DNA of 64,000 bases from Coccinella septempunctata (taxonomy: Eukaryota > Arthropoda > Insecta > Coleoptera > Coccinellidae): NCBI RefSeq assembly GCF_907165205.1, contig NC_058192.1, positions 3,534,001 to 3,598,000 on the forward strand, given 5' to 3'. Shown here in pieces: positions 22,712 to 34,150 of this stretch. Both the position numbers and the translations under genes were made by a program. The first letter of the stretch is position 1. Each line of letters begins with the position of its first letter. The notes under the pieces were generated by a model. The model did no database searches. It was not told the DNA's origin and saw only the letters and a list, made by a program, of their open reading frames with translations.

Positions 22712-25628
22712 TAAATTAATCGTAACTGACAGACTGACTCTTCGATTGGAACTGGTGTGTTAAATTGTAATAAAAAAGTAACAAGCTGTTATGTGCTTCA
22801 TTTTTTGGCAGGGTGGATTGGCTGGTTTAGCTTCAAGTCACTGCAGCAGCCTGTATAACCGTTCACACTGGATGCTTAATTGTTGTTCCAGGCTCAAGGT
22901 GACCCTCGATAAATGTAAACGTTCATGTCCAAATACTGCTACATATCTTCTTGCGTCCGATGGCTCAGGTAATTTCAGGATACCTGTTTCGGTGGAGAGT
23001 CGTCCACCGTCGAGATGCAGCATCAGAAATGCACTTACCACTTGATCCGAATTATCTTTGTCTCGTTGAACCAGGCCGGAATGAATAATCAACGAATTTG
23101 AGTGTATCGAAAAAATAAAACATCCGTGGGTCCATTATCTCTATCTGGTTATGGTCTATAAATATAAACTGGTACCTGAAATGGTACGTGAATTCTTCGA
23201 ATGTTTTCATCTTTGGTCCTGCGGTGCAATAGGCGTTCTTGGATGGCCTGTGTGATTGTCTGGATCATCGGGCGGGTTCGGGTTATGGATACACGGGGTG
23301 GTACAAGAAAACCCAATGGATTTCCCCAACTTAGGAGAATTTTTTCAAATGGGGATACCCCATCAAATAAGGGGTGATCTTAGCCCTTCAAATACACTCA
23401 CTTGATGAAGATTTTAAAAAGGGGTTTGCTTGATGATGATCATTTACTTCAAATTTGCTCAGCACTTTTTATAAAACCTTGTTTCTAGTTACGGCACCAT
23501 CCAAGTTGTCTTTAAAACTGGCCTAGACTAACTGAATATATCCAGTTTATCGTCGTAGCGTAACTTCTAGAAAATTTGAAGTAATTAAGACTGCAGATTG
23601 ACCAGTCTTAGACTTAGACCAACTTGAACTAGGCAAATACTTGCAAATTTCTCCAAATTATCGAGGTCACCTAGCTAGGGATCTAATTATTTAGTGGCGA
23701 TCTTAGATGGCGAAAATGAATCGACTGAACATCCGGTTATAAAGATTTAGTCTCGCGCTAATCACCCAGCATCGCTTACATATCCATCCCAGGACTTGTC
23801 CCGAGGTGATACTGGGTCGGAAAAAAGCGCGTATGTAACTTATAATTTCAAATATTTTATCGTATCGAAATTATACTTGTTCTCTTCGGTAATTCACTTG
23901 ATGAACTTTCATTATTTATAGCGTATTCGAAAATCCCGCCCATGCGATAAATTTGACTGGATTTCACTCCTAATATCGTGGATGTAACAACGGGAGCTCT
24001 ATAATGAGCTTTTTTGTACGATTCGAAGAGCCATTATCGGTCATAGCAGTTATAACGGCTCTATTTTAATTTACGATCTTAGTTATGGGAGCCAGAAGTT
24101 ACAATTCGATATTATCGGTTGGTTATGTCATTTCAGGCATTGAAATATGTTTACCTAACTTATATAAGTATGTACTTAGTGACATAGAAAATAGAACACC
24201 CAGTAAAAACGAATTTATTACAATAATTTTTTTGTACATGAATTTTATACACGGTGGTGCTTGACTCGTACAAATATTTTAACATTAGATGCTTGAGATT
24301 AAAAGAAACACTTTTTTCCCATACCATTTTTTCCGACTCGGCCATGATAAAAAGATATGGCCAGGTTCAGTTTTCTTCATGAGCTGTTCCACCCCTGGAC
24401 AAACAAAATTGCCTTCAGAATAACTAGCTGAATGTGTGCCACTACACATCTGTGGATCTTTAAAACAGAGTTGTATTCATATTCATTAGCGAGCGTCCAA
24501 CTTAGTTTCAAGAGTTGGGTTCTTTGAATTTTTGGTATTTTTATGGTACGTAATGGTCACAATGAGAAAACTGAAAGAAATGGATGATATCTTGTGTTCG
24601 AGAAAGATTCATCAAATAAATGAAAAAGTATATTCCGAAATTCATTTAATTAGATAAAACCGTTAGTGAGATAGAACTAAAAATGAATTTTTTTATGGTT
24701 TTTCAACAGCCAGTATCTTTTAAACCGAGCTGATTCGGAAAAAATAGCAAGGAAGGAAAGTTTTTCTGTTGACCTCAAGAATATTTGTAGGAGTCGAAGA
24801 CTCATCCTGTATAGGGATAGGTAAGTAATTAATACTGTGTTGCACGTCCACGATGTATCTACTTATCCTTGTTTGTTCAAACCAGTGTGATCCAATACCT
24901 TAAAATTTTCAGTAAGGATTATATTTTTTTCATTCCCGATTCCACACCATTAGAAATAATGAACATAAATCCTCCTTATAATCTATAGCGTCGGTATGAG
25001 GCCAATCCTTTCAAACCGTCACAAAGTAGGTACACATTTCACTCTACATGATATGAACGATATAACGGAATGACCATAATTCAATGATGAGAAATACTCC
25101 CAGTCAAATCCACTACCGAGCTGTAATGATACTAGTCGGGCCAACAAGATCCATTAAGGTGAGGTGCCGCTTGGTAAAGGAAAGGCTACTTCCATAAGAA
25201 CAATAACTCCTCTAATAAATAACGATCCTTATCGATCGGCCTGAGAATTCGGTAATAACCATCACCCATTTGATAATAGCCACCTCTATGGCTCTGTCAC
25301 GTATGAAGTGAAGTGTTGCTCTTCTGTGAGGGAACAAGGTAACATACTATCGATGCCAAATTATCAGATGTACCATGCGGGTATATTCGATTTACAGTTC
25401 TTTCCCAAGATATTATTCGTGGCAGTTTGGAGGAAATTGTTCAACAGGTTCACGTCAGTACCTACTCATTATAACAGTTCAAGAGTACTCCGTTTTTAAT
25501 TTCGGAAATCTTACAGTTAGACGTGTATAAACATGAAAGTTTCATTTCGAGTAAGCCTAGGACCCTATTAGCTACTAGGCAAAGCTGGAAATGGTTCCAA
25601 AGTTTTTGTTTTTCTCCACTGAGGAGAG
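22712..25628. other. Intronic spacer, no supported feature
   Basis: Part of intron 3. At 22790-23100 both strands have an 84-codon open frame, and a GTG|GTAAGT donor-like site is present on the minus strand near 23035, but no acceptor or partner exon was found. The rest is AT-rich and unrecognised. Confidence 0.35.
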
Positions 25629-26544
25629 TACGAGGATGTTTTGATATCTAGTTACCCTGGACCAATTCCATGCATAAAAAACTATTGCGTTACCATAGCA
25701 ACGAATAAAAATTCATAAGAAGTGTCAGTGTGAAGTTTGAGGTTGAAAAAATAAACCAGAGTTACGCAATAAATTGAAAGAGAGAAGATTGTGAAAATCG
25801 GAAAATTGGAGTATCGAGTCATCATCAAGTGCCTGTATTTAAAAGGGTTAAGAGGTAAGCAGATTTACGAAGATATGCTTAATACCCTTGGTGATCAATG
25901 TCCTTCGTGTGTGACCGTGAAAAATTGGACTGCAAGCTTCAAAATAGGTGAATTTTCCATTGAAGATGATGACCGATCGGGAAGGCCAGTTTCTGCATCA
26001 GTCCCCGGAAATATCGATGCAGTTCATGACATGATTTTATCAGACAGTCGAATTGGGCTAAAACGGATATCTGAAGCGCAAAATATTTCATACGAACGCG
26101 TTCATCAAATAGTTCAGGTCAATTTGGACATGAGAAAAATTACTGCAAAATGAATCCCTAAATGTTTGAATGTGGACCAAAAGCGAGCAAGGATAACGCC
26201 CCTGCACACAAATCTCATGTTGTCATGTAAACAATTCGTGATTTAGTGTTTGAATTACTAGAACACCCCCCTTATTCACCAGATTTGGCTCTATCCGACT
26301 ATCATCTCTTTCTTCAACTGAAAAAAGTTTAAAAGATCGTAAATATTCTTCCAACGAAGAGGTAAAAAAAGCTGTGGTGGTCTGGTTTGCAGAGCAAGAA
26401 CAAACATTTTTTCTGAAAGGTCTAGAGACGTTCCAGGTTCGCTGTAATAAATGCATCCAATTAAGAGGAAATCATGTTGAGTAATAAAATATTTTGACAT
26501 TGCAATTTTGTTTGCTTCTATAGTAGGCTAAGAATATCCTCGTA
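25629..26544 (+). mobile_element. mariner element, internally deleted (~916 bp)
   Basis: The termini TACGAGGATGTTTTGA (left) and the reverse complement of the right end, TACGAGGATATTCTTA, are inverted repeats that include the TA target. It encloses a mariner-type transposase remnant. Full-length mariners are about 1.3 kb, so about 400 bp is missing. It lies in intron 3, same orientation as the host gene. Confidence 0.85.
25791..26330 (+). pseudogene. mariner transposase remnant
   Basis: The 120-codon frame from 25791 encodes the mariner N-terminal domain: a first helix-turn-helix with RVIIKCLYLKGLRGKQIYEDM, the VKNWTASFKIGEFSIEDDDRSGRP linker region (WVxxF/GRP-like), and the second HTH ending ERVHQIVQ. 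The expected ATG is GTG here. After a stop at 26151 a different frame carries the C-terminal signature SPDLALSDYHLFLQLKK (third Asp of the DD34D triad) at about 26252-26330. The region with the first two catalytic Asp residues is deleted, and several stops follow. It is inactive. Confidence 0.9.
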
Positions 26545-27274
26545 TGAATCATACAAGCGGCTCAGCCACAATCGATCACCAAAAAATGGTATAGAAGACA
26601 TCCTGCATTTTCTTCTCAAAATATGTTGAATATTTTCACTATTTTCACATGATGAATTATTCTTTTTTGTATGTTTTTCATTTTGTGCATACGACTGATT
26701 TCAGCGTGATCATCTGCAGTTGAAAAATTCTCAAATGATCAAGTCTTATGGTTCCCATTCAGGAGCCAAGTTCATTATCCGTAGCATCATCGACACCAAT
26801 CCACGTGCCGCTCATTGTAGGCGTGGGAGTTTAGAGACCGAGTTCACTGGTGTTATTTACTCTAATTTCGTTTTATTTGTAACCAAATTATACTACGCTC
26901 TTGCAGTAATCTCCTACGAATGCCGTGGTATAGGGCTTCCTCCTTTTGAAGTGAACCTAATAATAACATTAGATAGTCATCATATTACGGTTTTCAATTG
27001 GGAGAGGATGAGGAATGAAGAGTGATTAACAGTTGGACTTCCTTTTCGTGTAATGTGGAAGAATGCGGAGATTATGATAAAAATAATTCTTCGGGTGACT
27101 TCTAATTCAGTACGCAGATTCCTGATATCCTACGGTCACATCGAAACGTTTCCTTTGAAATTATTAACTTGGAGAGAAAGACGTCAATATTGGGCTTTAT
27201 TTATTATTATTAGATTTTTTGAAGGATCAGTATTTTAGGAAATAAATCACTTTTAGTTCAGAAAATTCAGAAAA

Positions 27275-28010
27275 ATATTGTTAAACTTTGAGGAGCTTTA
27301 GCAGCCAGAAAAAAGAATTAGATATATGTCGATTTTTTTTATGATAGAAAGATCCTCCGCAAATGAAAAATTCCAATCTTCATTTATCTACCACAAACAG
27401 TTTAGATTTTATGATTTTTTCCGTCAAGGTCCAAATTTTCCAATTTTTCATCGACTATAACTTGAAAAACAAATTTTTAAAAAAATATCTGTTTGCATAT
27501 TCGTTATCTTCGCCCTCGAATTAGTAGACAGTATGAATTTAGTTTCGATCGGAGACCAAAAATTTTTTTCAAAAAATCGCAATTTTTCCATGCATATGTA
27601 TGGAAAATTTGAAAAATTTTTCGATCTCTCCGATTTCCACAAAAATTAGAGTATTTACTAAATCGAGGGCGTAGATTACGAATATGCAGACAGAATTTTG
27701 CTGAAAGGATTATTTTTCAATTTATAGTCCATGGAATATTCGAAATTTTGGACCTCCGCGGAAAAAATCATGAACTCTAAACTGTTCGTGGTAGATGAAT
27801 GAAAGTTGAATTTTGGGTTCGTTAAAGATCAATCTATCACTAAAAAAATCAGCATATGTCCAGTGTATCTTTTGTGGCGGCTGCAGCTCCTCAAACTTGA
27901 CCATTTTTTTCAGAATTTTTCACTAAAAGTGATTTATTTTCTAAAATACTGATCTCAGGTAGAATCTGATTGCATATTCGTAATCTACGATCTCGAATTA
28001 GTTAAAAAAA
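27275..28010. repeat. Palindromic dispersed repeat, family B (near-complete copy)
   Basis: The segment 27275-27905 is an imperfect palindrome of about 630 bp centred on CATATG at ~27594. The left arm (GAGGAGCTTTAGCAGCCAG) mirrors the right arm (CTGCAGCTCCTC). Inner mirror motifs are GCATATTCGTTATCTTCGCC at ~27494 and its inverse at ~27660. A further GCATATTCGTAATCTACGAT starts at ~27974, 480 bp after the first, as in the copy at 11425, so the family may form short tandem units. No protein is recognised. Confidence 0.8.
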
Positions 28011-28039
28011 TGACCCGTGTCGATAGAGTTCGACGCCTT

Positions 28040-29097
28040 GCGAATGAAGTGAAGAAAGTCTATGTATTAATCAAACAAACAACCGAAGGATTCTTAAAAA
28101 TTTGCTTGTGTGATTTGCTTGGGGAATTTATGGAAGGAATCAATGTCCAGAACTCTCTGGACATTCGTCAACTCAGATAATAATTTGTGACTTAAATTCC
28201 AGTTGAAATTTTGGATGTCCATTAAGGCTGAAGATCACTTATTGAAATCGTGATCTTCGCATCTTCTGCTCGTAATGGAATCGCACTGAGAACTCCATTG
28301 AAATATCGGTTCAATTCCACTGTGACACTTATCTACTCCGCAATATTCATCGAACAGCATATTCCTCTCCATTCTTTCGACAAAATCTTTTAATACCTAC
28401 TTTAGCCCACTCAAACTGATTATGTTAAACGAAGGCCACTGGTATGTAAATGCAGGCAATTCTTCCTCATTATAGGTCCACTTCAGCTTTTCTAATTTAT
28501 CACAAAAAGCGTACCGTTATGTCTGGTCTGATAAAACATTTTCCTCCATATTGATATCTGCCTCTGAGCTATAAGCAGAACATTGGAGTATTCTCGACTG
28601 TAAATTTGCCTGCTCGCATATTAAACAATCTAATACTGAGACTCACCTTAAAAGTAATATATGGTTATAATAAATTATGGTAATCGTAATAGTTCCTTTG
28701 GAATTGGTCGAATACTTGTTCAACAACAGAATGGCGCATATGTATGCCCGGCCATTTAATTGACGATCTCTTTTTTCGAGTGACCTTTTTGTGGGCCTCC
28801 TTGCCCGTGTTCGATTCGGAATTCAAATGAAAACGTCGCAAGAAGCTGTGGGAATCCTTAGAAGTAGAACTCATTATGAATATAAATTGTTCCGTTTCAA
28901 AACGAAAGGTGATATTCGACAATGAGAGTACACCTCATAGAATTCCGAACATTGGTATCTTTTGAGGTATCTCTTCGATCGTTGTTCAGGACAAGAGATG
29001 GTTAGTTTTCTGACGGTTTTTGGTTTAACATACGCAAGGTAATCGTTTCACTTCAGCAGATTCTGGACACTGATATTTTTAGTTATTACATATACTC
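28040..29097. other. Intronic spacer, no supported feature
   Basis: AT-rich part of intron 3 between two repeats. An 85-codon minus-strand frame at 28665-28922 has no recognisable domain. Confidence 0.35.
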
Positions 29098-30286
29098 CAT
29101 TCACTTTTATTTTAGCAGTCGGTTGGCCACGGAAATTTGACACATTCCACTCTGTATAGTACGAAAACGTGGGGTTATGACGCTTGTCAAAACATTTTTG
29201 GGTTTTAAATCAACGCTATGTTGCTCGTTCTACGTAAAAGTTTCTGTTATTACGTATTTTATCACAATGTCGAATCTCTTCGGAAAATATGTGACGAACA
29301 TAATTGAAGTTTATACAAACTTATTGAAGGCATACCAAATCCAGTTATTCGCATGTAAAATACAAGAGATCAGTGTAATATCATAATATGCACTAGCTTG
29401 AGGAGAGTTAATGTTCGTTATCTTCTTTGGCTAAAGTTTGAATACGTTACATCAGTTGTAGATTTCAAAAATATTAACCCGAAGATGAAATGCATATGTT
29501 GCAGTGGTTGGGAATGGGTTTCCCCCAAGGAATCCACAGATAATTACAAGAATTTTAAATTCTTCCACAAAAATCATCTTGCATCAATACATATAAGTGA
29601 AAGGAATTAAAGGAAGTTTCAAGTCAAGATGAACTTCACCGTTGAACAAAAATTTCACATGAATAAACAATTAGCAGGACAACTTGCGCGCATTAATATA
29701 ATAATAATAATTAGGTTTTTATTGGTAACGTGAGACATTTACAATGTATAGGACAAGTCAAATGAAAAAGAGAAAAATCAATTTTCGGGAACTTATTTTA
29801 CGATGACATTCATCGAAAATCCTGTAGTAAACTTTTCGCATTAATTCATTCAAACATCAAATTCTCAAATGCCACCACTTGTTTGGGTCTCCCAATAGAA
29901 AGAAATTCTTTATCATCCTCTTCATTCACAATCTTTCTGATTGTGGAAATATTCAGCTGAAATATAAGTCCTTTAGATTCAGATGAAACATTATATAAAT
30001 TCTCTTACATTGTGTATGTTCGCCACTGTCTGACGTATTGTGGATTTTAGAATATCAGGGTATAACTATTTGAATGAGCGGACCTGAATTCTAAATAGCA
30101 CTTCCTGAAACCCTGTCTCTTTTTTCAATCACTTTCGGCATTTTCGTTACAAAAATTGATATTAGATGTGTCAACGGCGTTATGACATTAACGACATTTC
30201 ATGAGTGCCAACCTTACTCCGTTCTAGTTACAAAAACTTGAGAAAATTATTTCATGGCCAACCAACTGCTAAAATAAATGTGAATG
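29098..30286. mobile_element. TIR DNA transposon family A, longest copy without satellite (1189 bp)
   Basis: The inverted ends CATTCACTTTTATTTTAGCA and the complement of CATTCACATTTATTTTAGCA match the copies at 2925 and 12814. Internal blocks shared with the 12814 copy include GGGGTTATGACGCTTGTC, GAAGTTTCAAGTCAAGATGA, ACATTTACAATGTATAGG and TCATTTGAC-type sequence. No transposase is visible, so this is a non-autonomous element whose superfamily I cannot name. Confidence 0.85.
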
Positions 30287-33200
30287 TAGTATAGAAGGAT
30301 ATGACTGGTGAAGTGAATCAATTCAATTCTCTAGGAAGTTGGATGTTAATAAAAAATAACTGGAGAAAGAGTGTTTTTTCAAGTAATCCGAAGCATTCCT
30401 CATAAAAAGTGAATGCTTTTTCTTCGTTGTTTGAAAACTATGTATTAGAAGATGCAAAAATTAAGAGCAGAGTTGTAATTCTTTTGATTGAAGTTGGTTC
30501 TTAAGTTTGTTATATCTACCGACTAAAAAATAGCCACTGGTATGAAAAAAAAAACGTGCATACACTTTGTTGAAGATCACCATCAGAATCGATGACGTTT
30601 CTAGGGTACCTACACCACCACGTGCACCAGAATTTGCCCTTCGACTTTTTGTTGTTGCCGTTGCATGATACGAATCGATAGTTTCACGATTCCATCGGAA
30701 AATTAACGACCCATTCACGAATTTACCGGGAATCGCTGATGTTATATCAATTCGCAAAAACTAGCCAGAGCGTTTTGCCGGGGGGGTTGAGTGCTAGCCA
30801 ATTGGCGTGGTGGCCAGTAAGGCAGGTAGCAAATAGGTTAGGAGCGCGAAAGATGCGCGAGGTCAACTGGTCTTTGTAAACTACCGAAATCGAGATTTAT
30901 GACCGTGTACGCGGGCATAGCGACTCAACAACCCTTTCGGAAATTAGGGACCCGGCTAAGACGCTAGGCGCTGCAGGGACATCGAATACACAGGTCGCCA
31001 AAAATAAAGATATGTTTGGTCATCAGCTACAATTCATCAGCGAACCTACCTAGTGAGGTTATGATTAAAAAAGTAAGCATTGAGAAGAAGTTTAACACGG
31101 GAGGAATGAGGAATGGAAAAAGGAATACACTACCCAGAATTTCACTCTGGAACCAAAGGCAACGAGGTAGCCAACATAAATAGGGAGCACAAACGACACT
31201 TACTGACCCAGAGCTTTTCTGTGGTACAGGAAAATGCACCTATAGGAAAGAGTTCATGTGGAACTGAATGTCTTGTTCGTCTCACAGTTTGTTCAATACT
31301 CAAATTACATTTCCTGTAATCGAATGATTTTTCATCAATTTTCAATATGATTCTGAATCTTTTCCTTCCTGTGTAATTAATTGAACGTTTTCAGGAAAAT
31401 TATGGCCTCATATTTTATTTAGCTATTATCAATTTCTTGCTTGAACGGGGTTTCGAAATTGAGTTAAGGGAAGCATCAAATCTTGACATTCATTGGAACT
31501 TAAGTTTCACTTGTTGCCAAAGAGTAATTCACTTAGACTGTGTTTGTCGAATGCTGAACTAATTGGCTCCTGTTCTATACTCGAAAATAAACCTATACGT
31601 AGGTATATGCTTATAATTATCGGGTATAAAGTAACCCAATATAAATTGTTAAGGGTTGATTGAATTAATTTAGAGAAATTCGTTGAGTTCTTGTTCGTGA
31701 GATTCTCTATGCTTGAAAATTGCCCCCATTGCAGAGATTTCCATATTTCTGACGTAGCCCCTTCATTTTCAGCGTGACACAGTGTATACCTACCGCTAAT
31801 CTCTTCTTCGCTGAAAAAATGTAGCGTTCGAACCGCGCGCCAGGTTCCGAGCATTTAAAAATAAGTTACATCTTTAAGCAATGGTCTTGTTCCTAGAAAC
31901 GCAACGTTCGTATAACTACTGACACGGTTTTTTGCCCGAAACCAACCTCGGACACAATAAAGACCCGAAAGAATCGAAAATATTTAGATAGAACGATTAC
32001 AGCACTTGAACACGTCGTCTTGAAGCTGCCCACACGTCTAATAAATTATGAAAAAAACAATGGGAGATGGTTCGGGTTTGGGCGCACATTAATTACAATA
32101 TGTAGCGGGGTGATTACTTCAAGGAGACCTTGAAAATAATGATGCCTCGTTTTTATGGATTCCAAGAAGAGAGATGAAATCAATTCAATTGAAGTGCTTC
32201 TTCTTGTCTTTGAGCCCGAAGAATGTATCATCGGTGGGAGGCAAACATTCCTTCTCGACCATGATTCATTTCAATTTCCGAATAATTTGGTTCGTAATAC
32301 TGTAAGAAGATAGTGGAGGTTCCAAAACCTTGCAAATTTCACAAGAAGATTCATTATTTCCAGAATCATCGAGGTATTCCAACTTTCACTTTTCAAACAT
32401 AAATAATAATCACATATAATTTGGGCTAATAGTTTGATTGATTGATGTTTCATTCGTGGGGTAGTAATTAATGAATTATATGACTCATGCAGTCATGCAT
32501 CAATATTGCTTCTAGTTCTCTTATTATTTGCAATTCCATTCAAACTACTGCGTTCAAACTAGAAACAAAAAAGGCACTAGGGCTTAGCCCCTTTCTGAAC
32601 ATGTCCAATTCAGGAAGAGAGTATTCTTCGAATTTTTACTAAACTTACATTCATATTGGTTAAAAATTATTCGAGAAATGATACGAAACATAAATTTTCT
32701 AATAGAACCTATATCCATTTGATCATAGAAGGGATTCAGAAACAAGCAACGACATTTTATTCAAATCGACTTCAAGTTATCTAGATGTCTTTTAATGATA
32801 CACGGTGTAGCAGCAGCAACTATCTTCATGACTGAAGCGGATACTGTTAAACCAGTTAGTGAATGGTTCATCTGATTCATATACCAAGGTATGGAAGGAA
32901 ACACAAGAACGGATGCTGGGTACCTAATTAATGAAAAATTTGAAACGGAATTTTTGAAGACATGACTAAAGCAAGTATGTTGAACTTCTACGTCATACAA
33001 GTATGCGGTTAAAAGGCGTTGTGGAAGTTCTCTAGTGTGTTTGGGAAACCCTTGGAGGTATCGCTTATTGGAAATGAATCACTTCTTTATTGAACAATCT
33101 ACTACGTTCATCGAAAGCTCATTTCGTAAAAATGCTTAAGCAGTTTCGGATGAGTTTATTGCATTCTTAACCCCAGACGTTTATTTCCATCGCTTTTCCA

Positions 33201-33333
33201 AAATGATTGTGCCTGATCAACCATTTAACTACTTCCAATCTTTTTGATTGAGTAGGTATTTAAAATATGGCAAATGAGAGTCAACAGAGGAGTTCCATTT
33301 TCACATTTGCATTTGCCTTTTTCCTGATAAACA
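30287..33333. other. Intronic spacer, with a GC-richer patch at about 30770-31000
   Basis: The patch contains CCAATTGGCG and several CG dinucleotides, unlike its neighbours. It might be an enhancer or promoter or a worn transposon. The remaining sequence shows only short frames; none could be identified. Confidence 0.35.
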
Positions 33334-33624
33334 GGAATATACGGCGAACTCACTGAGGGAGCCCGGAAACCAGGAGGCCAGTATAAGCTGTTAAAGGATA
33401 TACTACATCAATCCCTAAAATCAGTTAATGCCAATCATAACTGGGAACAACTAGCGTTAGACAGGTCACAGTGGAGGTCTTTGGTCCACAGTTATAATGG
33501 AGAATCGAGAAGGATACAGCGGCGGCCAGATCTGGTTGGAGACTATCCATGCCCTGAGTGTGGAAGGATCTGCAGGTCACGGTTGGGTCTCTTTAGTCAC
33601 AGGAGGGCACACAGTCGCAACTAG
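33334..33624 (+). pseudogene. 3'-end fragment of a LINE ORF2 with a C-terminal C2H2 zinc finger
   Basis: An open stretch of 96 codons plus TAG, entered without a start. It ends with WRSLVHSYN, a basic linker (RRPDLVGDY) and the finger CPECGRICRSRLGLFSHRRAH, which fits C-x2-C-x12-H-x3-H. This arrangement is the typical C-terminus of one group of non-LTR retrotransposon polyproteins, where the finger follows the reverse transcriptase. The reverse transcriptase itself is missing, as expected for a 5'-truncated insertion. A host zinc-finger gene is unlikely, since only one finger is present. Confidence 0.75.
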
Positions 33625-33887
33625 CACTAAGAAGTTACAAGTCTGTTCGAATTTTTTTTTTTTTCTTCTCTTTGTAGATTTATTCCCGGTAACGGAATAC
33701 AGCAATGATAAACAGATATCAAAAACAAGACTCTGTGCATGAAGTATGACTCGGAGTTTCTCATTAACAAATTGGGAAAAGGAAAAAAAATACCAGAAAA
33801 TTTTTTTTTTACCTTATCCCTATTTTTTTGAAGGAGATCAATAGTACACCGCCTCATTTTTCAGTGGAAGTGAAGAGTATCAAAAGT

Positions 33888-34150
33888 GTTGGATACGTAG
33901 AGGAGGTCCTAGAAGACTACATCACTGTGATCTATGAATTGCTCTTTATTTAAGGATTTTCAAATAAGAATTGTGGAGATGATCTTTGTGATCTATGAAT
34001 TGTCCTTAATTTAAGGATTTTCAAGTTGGAATTGAAGATATGACGATGTATAGAAATCGTTGGATGAGTAGAGGAGGTCCTAGAAGAGTACATCTTTGTG
34101 ATCTATGATCTGTCCTTTATTTAAGGATTTTTCAAGTTCGAAATGAGGAA
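33888..34150. repeat. Small degenerate tandem duplication
   Basis: GTGATCTATGAATTG, then CTTTATTTAAGGATTTTCAA-type sequence, occurs three times (about 33928, 33989 and 34098). A second motif, GTAGAGGAGGTCCTAGAAGA, occurs twice (about 33898 and 34069). The pattern suggests a ~170-bp unit duplicated with an extra internal copy. No coding or RNA signal was seen. Confidence 0.75.

Noticed and set aside
33497..33742. 81-codon plus-strand frame starting at 33497
   Set aside because: It is an off-frame reading of the LINE 3' fragment whose true frame encodes the C2H2 finger.
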